A DNA stretch of 32,347 nucleotides from a virus, in IMG/VR virus record IMGVR_UViG_3300021068_000113, positions 1 through 32,347 of that record; one strand, given 5' to 3'. The number at the start of each line of letters is the position of its first letter. The first letter of the stretch is position 1. Under the pieces are notes generated by a model. The model did not search any database and had not been told where the DNA came from. It saw only the letters and a list, made by a program, of their open reading frames with translations. Positions 17,201-23,200 of the stretch are shown one piece after another. The translations under genes were made by a program, and so were the position numbers.

Positions 17201-20200
17201 ATATTTGCAGTTGGTGTTTGTATTGCCTGGCTAAATTCATAATGTCCATTAACATCTCTATAAATTATTACCTCTGTAGTTGAGCCTGTAAATTTCGCTA
17301 CAACTCCTAATATATCACCTGTTTTATTTGTTGTAAATGGTTGAGCAAAGTTAGTTAACAATGTACGATCAATAACTGTTTCACTATCAACCCCTAAGCC
17401 AGTATCATTAGGAATATAACCTACATAATCTATATGACTTGACAACAATGTCCACAATGTACTATTCCACGCACCTGCAGATAAATTAGTTCTACTTTGA
17501 TAAAATAAGCCAGCATACAAAACTATATCATTTTCATAGTATATTTGTGAATCACTAAAAGTACCTTTATAATTTTTATCTTTACCTAAAGCAAAAGTAA
17601 ATGTATTACCATCTGCATCTGTTCCATGATTAATAAAATATACTCTACCAGCATTGCCTATACTATTAATATCATTTGTACTAATATAAAGACGATGATA
17701 CTTGTCTTTAGTAGCAAATGATATTTGCTTGCCAAGATATTTGTTAGACCCTCTGTCAGGAACTATGTATCCATACTGGAATGAATATTGCCCATCACGG
17801 GTTCTATTATATGTACAATACATTCCTTCGTTAGTATATGCTCCTGGTGTTCCTGAAGAATGAGTGGGAATATTATAAAACTGTTTCCAGTCTTTATTTA
17901 ACGGGTGTGGATAATTCGGTGTACGTGCAATACCTGTTACTGTGCTACTGGAATAAAAATGAACTTCTAATTCATTTTGAAACGTTGACGCAGTAACTGG
18001 AAATTGCGTCGAATCGTCATTTTTAACAACAACCATTTTACCTGTAGTCGCACTATCCATATCTGCATGATCTAATCTCCCTGATAGTCTATTAACCCCT
18101 GCACTAATTCTGTCTTTAATACTAATCGTGCTAGTGGCTCCATTGTTAACTCCAAAACTAAAAGTACCTACTCTATTCTTAACATATAATCTTGCTGTTA
18201 ATAATTGTTCTTGTATGTATACAACCTCAGCTGTAGCACCTGTATTATCATCAACAATTATTTCTCCTTCTAGAGGAATATAAGCATTACCACTTAAATC
18301 AAAATTTGTAAATGTAACATCAATAAATCCACTCCATATATCAAAAATTTGATGTGATGAATCATTTAGGTATGTAAATGTTAATCCTAATGATGCTGGA
18401 TCAAAAACTGAAATTGGATCTACTCCGCCTTTAATAGTATTAACTCTTATATTAAATATGTCACCATTATTTGCAGTATCAGTAAATAATTTAGGAGATC
18501 GTAAAAACCACAATTCACTTAAATTCGGAAGACCATTTTTATCATAATAACTTAGATGTCCTAAGCGGCCGCCTTTTGTAGGATCTGAAATTTGATTTAA
18601 TGCATATACTTCATCCATTGTATTACTAAACGGAACTGGTGATCTTGATTCAGCTTGTGTAATATAATCTTGCATTATAAGATTTGGTATTGTAATGTCT
18701 TGAGCTAATGCAAATAAAGGAGTAGTAAATGCTGGCAATCCGTCAATCTTCCACCAGCCCCCAAATGTACCACTAGCATCAGTTGGATTAATTAATGTAT
18801 ATGTACCACAACTATTTGCATTTAAGAAAATTGTATCAGACGCATCAAATTGTCCGCTAACATTTTCCATATAAATGATTGCTTTATTAGTATCACTAAT
18901 ACGAATATATGATACATCACCAAGTGCTGACGAAGATGAAAGTGAATCGCCAACTACTGGAATTCTTATTAAGTTATCAACATACAATATTTGATCAATC
19001 TTTGACGTAATTGTTTTAGATCCTTCAACTGCTGATACTCCAGGACCTGTTGAACCCCATGGTAAAACTCCACTTGGATAATTTTGTGAATACTGATTCC
19101 AGTTAAGTTGTATTGTATCGCCTGCCGCAGAGCCGGCAAATTGTGTAATAGGTGCTCTAACTAAAATGTGTGTTGTAGAAACTTCTAAATTATAGTCACC
19201 TCGTATTGCATATACTATTGGAGGATACGAATTTGTTCCTGTATTATAATTTGCATCATGAAGAACTGCTGTTGAATAAAAACTAGGAAAAGTTAACGCT
19301 CCTGTTGATCCTGTAATTGGATATTGAGCTTCCCAATATGTTTCAAGATGTGATACAACATCTCTTGCTACATATGATGTTCCAATATTAAAAGCACCTT
19401 TAAATTTAGTTTTTACATTACTAGCATTTGGAGCCCCAATAACTAGATAATCTCCGTCATCAGTTAATGCAAGACTTGATCCAAAATTTCCTGTTCCGCT
19501 ATATAAATCTGTTGGAGCAAGTATTTCTTGAGATCGATTATAATTTACATTATCAGATGCTCTTAAGTAAACATATACTTTGTCTTTTGTTTCTGCTGAA
19601 ACAATTAAAATAGTATTCCTGTCATTTGATGCAATAACTTTGCCAAACCCATCGCCAGGATAATCTGCTGTTTCTGGATTTGATAGAATTTGGTGTGAGC
19701 TATAAACTGGAGTATTTTGTAATACTATCCAACGAGATGAATCATCATCGTCAACCCAAATTAGTTCTCCTGCCTTTAATTCAGTATTAAGAACTTTAGA
19801 ATTTGCTTCTGTTAAATTAGTTACTCTTGATGAAGTAAACTGTGTAATAAATCCGTTTGCTGTGTCCACATCTGCTGTAGTGCCGTTTTGATAACAAATT
19901 AAATTATCTAATGATACTTCTTTAACTTTAAAGAATTTTTCTGCACCTGTAACATCTAATACACCTATAATTTCATTTACGGCATATCTAGCTTGAGTAT
20001 CAAGTTTAAAAGTTGTTGTGCCAGCATCATCATCTGAAGTTACAACTAATATTCTGTCTGTAGTACTAACATACTTAACAACATCCCATGTTACACCACG
20101 TAGTCCTACCCATATATAATCACCAACATTTAAATCTGTAATAGATTGAGATAAAATATCATCATAAGTAGCAACGGTTAATTTAACATCTGCTTCATTA

Positions 20201-23200
20201 ACAAATCCTGCTGTAGGAATATAATCTTCTACTCTATATTTTGTTGGAAAAGGTTTGTGTGTATAGTTGTTAGGTTTAAGAAAAACTTCAAACGGTCTTT
20301 GTCTATAAATTAAGTCTGTTTCTGTTCCTGAAACAGTATCTACTAACTCAAGAGGTTGTGGACTTAATTTAAACTTTGCTTCATCTAACTTAAATTCAAT
20401 TTCATCAAAGCCGTCTGAAGATCCGTATTGGCCTAATTTAACTGCCCACTCTTCATAAAATTCAATACTATCTTTATCAGAACTACTTAATGCATCAAAT
20501 AATTTTGTTAAACTATTCTTTGTACCTTTATCTTGGATAAACCCTTGATAAAATTTATATTGACTAACATCGTCATTTATAATATTACTAAGATACTTTC
20601 TCTTTTGATATCCAATTAAATGTTGTGCTATTCTTTGTTGATTTGTATCAAAGTTATCGGTATCTAAATCATAATAGTCTTTAAATTGTTTCGCTTTATA
20701 ATCTAGATTAGGCATTAGTTCTGATGTTGGTTTTTCATCTAATCTTACCCAGCTTTCTGCTTCAAAACTTTCTGTTCCTGGAATATGTATTCTAGCAACA
20801 TAATAAAATTCTTTATATTGTACTGTATCACCAATATCATAATCTTGGTAGGATTGCCATTCAGTACAAATAGCATTATCAAAAACAAATCCTGGAATAT
20901 TTAATGTGCCATTCCAGTCATCTGTTCTATAACCTAGAACTTTAATTCTTTCTTGCCTATATCCTGGTTCTAAATCGTAAATAATATCACTAAAAACTGT
21001 ATAGTTGTCTATTAAAACAATATGCTCTTTTTGTAATAACGGTAGTTGTACAAAATACACACCGTCAGCACCATTAGTTGTTAGCTGGAACTCATTATCA
21101 TTGTTTCTATAAACATTAACAGACTCAGGTAATAATTTTCGACCATCTGCTTTTAAAAGTGAATAGTCATAAAAGTTACCAAATATATTATCTGAAGCAT
21201 AAAGATCTCTTTTAAATTTTAATTTATTTGCGCCAGGACTTAATGTTATAATACTACTAGCATTCCAGTTTTGTGTAGCCCAAAATAAAAATTCTTTACT
21301 ACTTAACTGCCAATTTTCAACAGCATTAATATCTCTATTAAAATAATTAAAATCAAATCCTTGTGCAATGAGATAATTCTCATAACCTAATAAAAAGTCA
21401 ACTACTTCTTGAACTGATCTATATAAATGTCCATATGATAATTCTGCTGTAACTGTAGTATCAAATTCACTTCTAAAGATTGCTGATTTACCACCAGTAA
21501 TAGGAAGTTCAACTAATTTAGCAAAGCTATCGCTACTAAAAGTATCATCACTAAAGTGTTGTGTCTTAACTCTATAAAATTCATTATTAAATGATACTGT
21601 TTGTCCTTGTATGTATGTTTGTCCAGCTTTCCATACAACAAAACTATCACTAACTCCACCGATTATTTCAACTCGGTCACCTTGTCTTTCAAAATGCTTA
21701 TAATATTTAAAATAAGGATTATTTTTATTATACCCTTTTACAATAAATCCTGCCGGTTGTTTCTCAATAATAACACCACTATAACTTACAAGATCAACAA
21801 CTGAACTTGTATTTAAAAATATTTTATAGTTTTCATCAGGAATAAAAACATTCCCTTCATTATAAGGAGTTCTACTATCTAGAATTAATTTAAATTTAGA
21901 TTTTTCTGTAAATCCTGCAACTTTAAATCCTAATTGATTTCTTACAGCTTTTAAATGTTTCTTATAAGTTGTGTAAGATGTTAAAGTACGTGATCCAATA
22001 TAATTAGCAATATAATTAACAATACCTGATGTACTAACTCTAGATGTATCAGCGTGTGTACTTGGGAAAATTAAATCTTCTAGTCTAATTCTTTTAGACG
22101 TTTCGCTATACACAAGTTCTTTAGCTGAGTTTCTTATAATTCTTGATCTATCAAACCCTAATCCCATAACCTTAGTCGGTTGATTAAGAATCCAGCTTAA
22201 TAAAAATGCAAATGGATATTCACTACTTCTACGCCATGCTGTTTCAGTTGGTGCTTCATCACCAAAATCAAAAGGAGCTTGTGTTAAGGTAAGAATATAA
22301 TTTTTAGCAAAATTACTATCTAATGGACTTAGTAACTTACCTTCACCGTCAACTGGTATGTGTTTTGTAATATCTTTTCTAGCATACGCTGTAAGATATT
22401 GTAATGATTTACCTGGTTCTCTAATTACTCCGTCTTCAACATCCTGCCATAAAATTTTATTTTCACTAGTATATGGTGCTGGTCCATATACAGTTGTCCA
22501 CCATGTAGGACATAAAGAATATCCTAACATTTCCCACGGATGTGAATGTGGGCGATCAGTATCATACGCTTCTTTATAAATTGCTCTCCAGTATCCTGGT
22601 AGTTTTGCACCTTTCGGTGATGTCATACTACTATAATTAAATGTAAAACTATTTGTTCTCTCATAAAAACTGTAATCAGTATAATCTATATTACTAACAT
22701 TTTCTAACCAGTTTGTAAAATCAGTAATTAATGCTTTATCACGTTGCCATTTACTAAATCCTGTATCTCTAGATTCTCCACCAATAAATTCGTGTCTATC
22801 TAATATTTCTGGATCATAATTAGTTTTTATATTGTTATAAATTCTTTTCTCTAATTCCAACAACAAATCATCTCTAAAGTCGCCATAGCAAACAAAAATA
22901 CTACCATCATGTCCTTGAATAACTTCTGTTGGTACTTGGTATGTGTCATCTATAAATTTAGCTGGTTCAAACTTAGGATATAACCCTAATTTTGTTGGTG
23001 TTTGAGGAATAAAACTACCGTCTGTTTTTTCATATTCGTAAATATCAATTGTATCTCCTACAGCCTTTGTAGCTGTAATAGAAACAAATCCAGGATTATC
23101 AAGATCAAATGTATAATCCTTCCCTTCAAGAAGTTGTACTCCATTTTTATAAACACCAACTGCTCTAGAAGATAGTTTTGTTAAATTAAAATCTTTTGAT

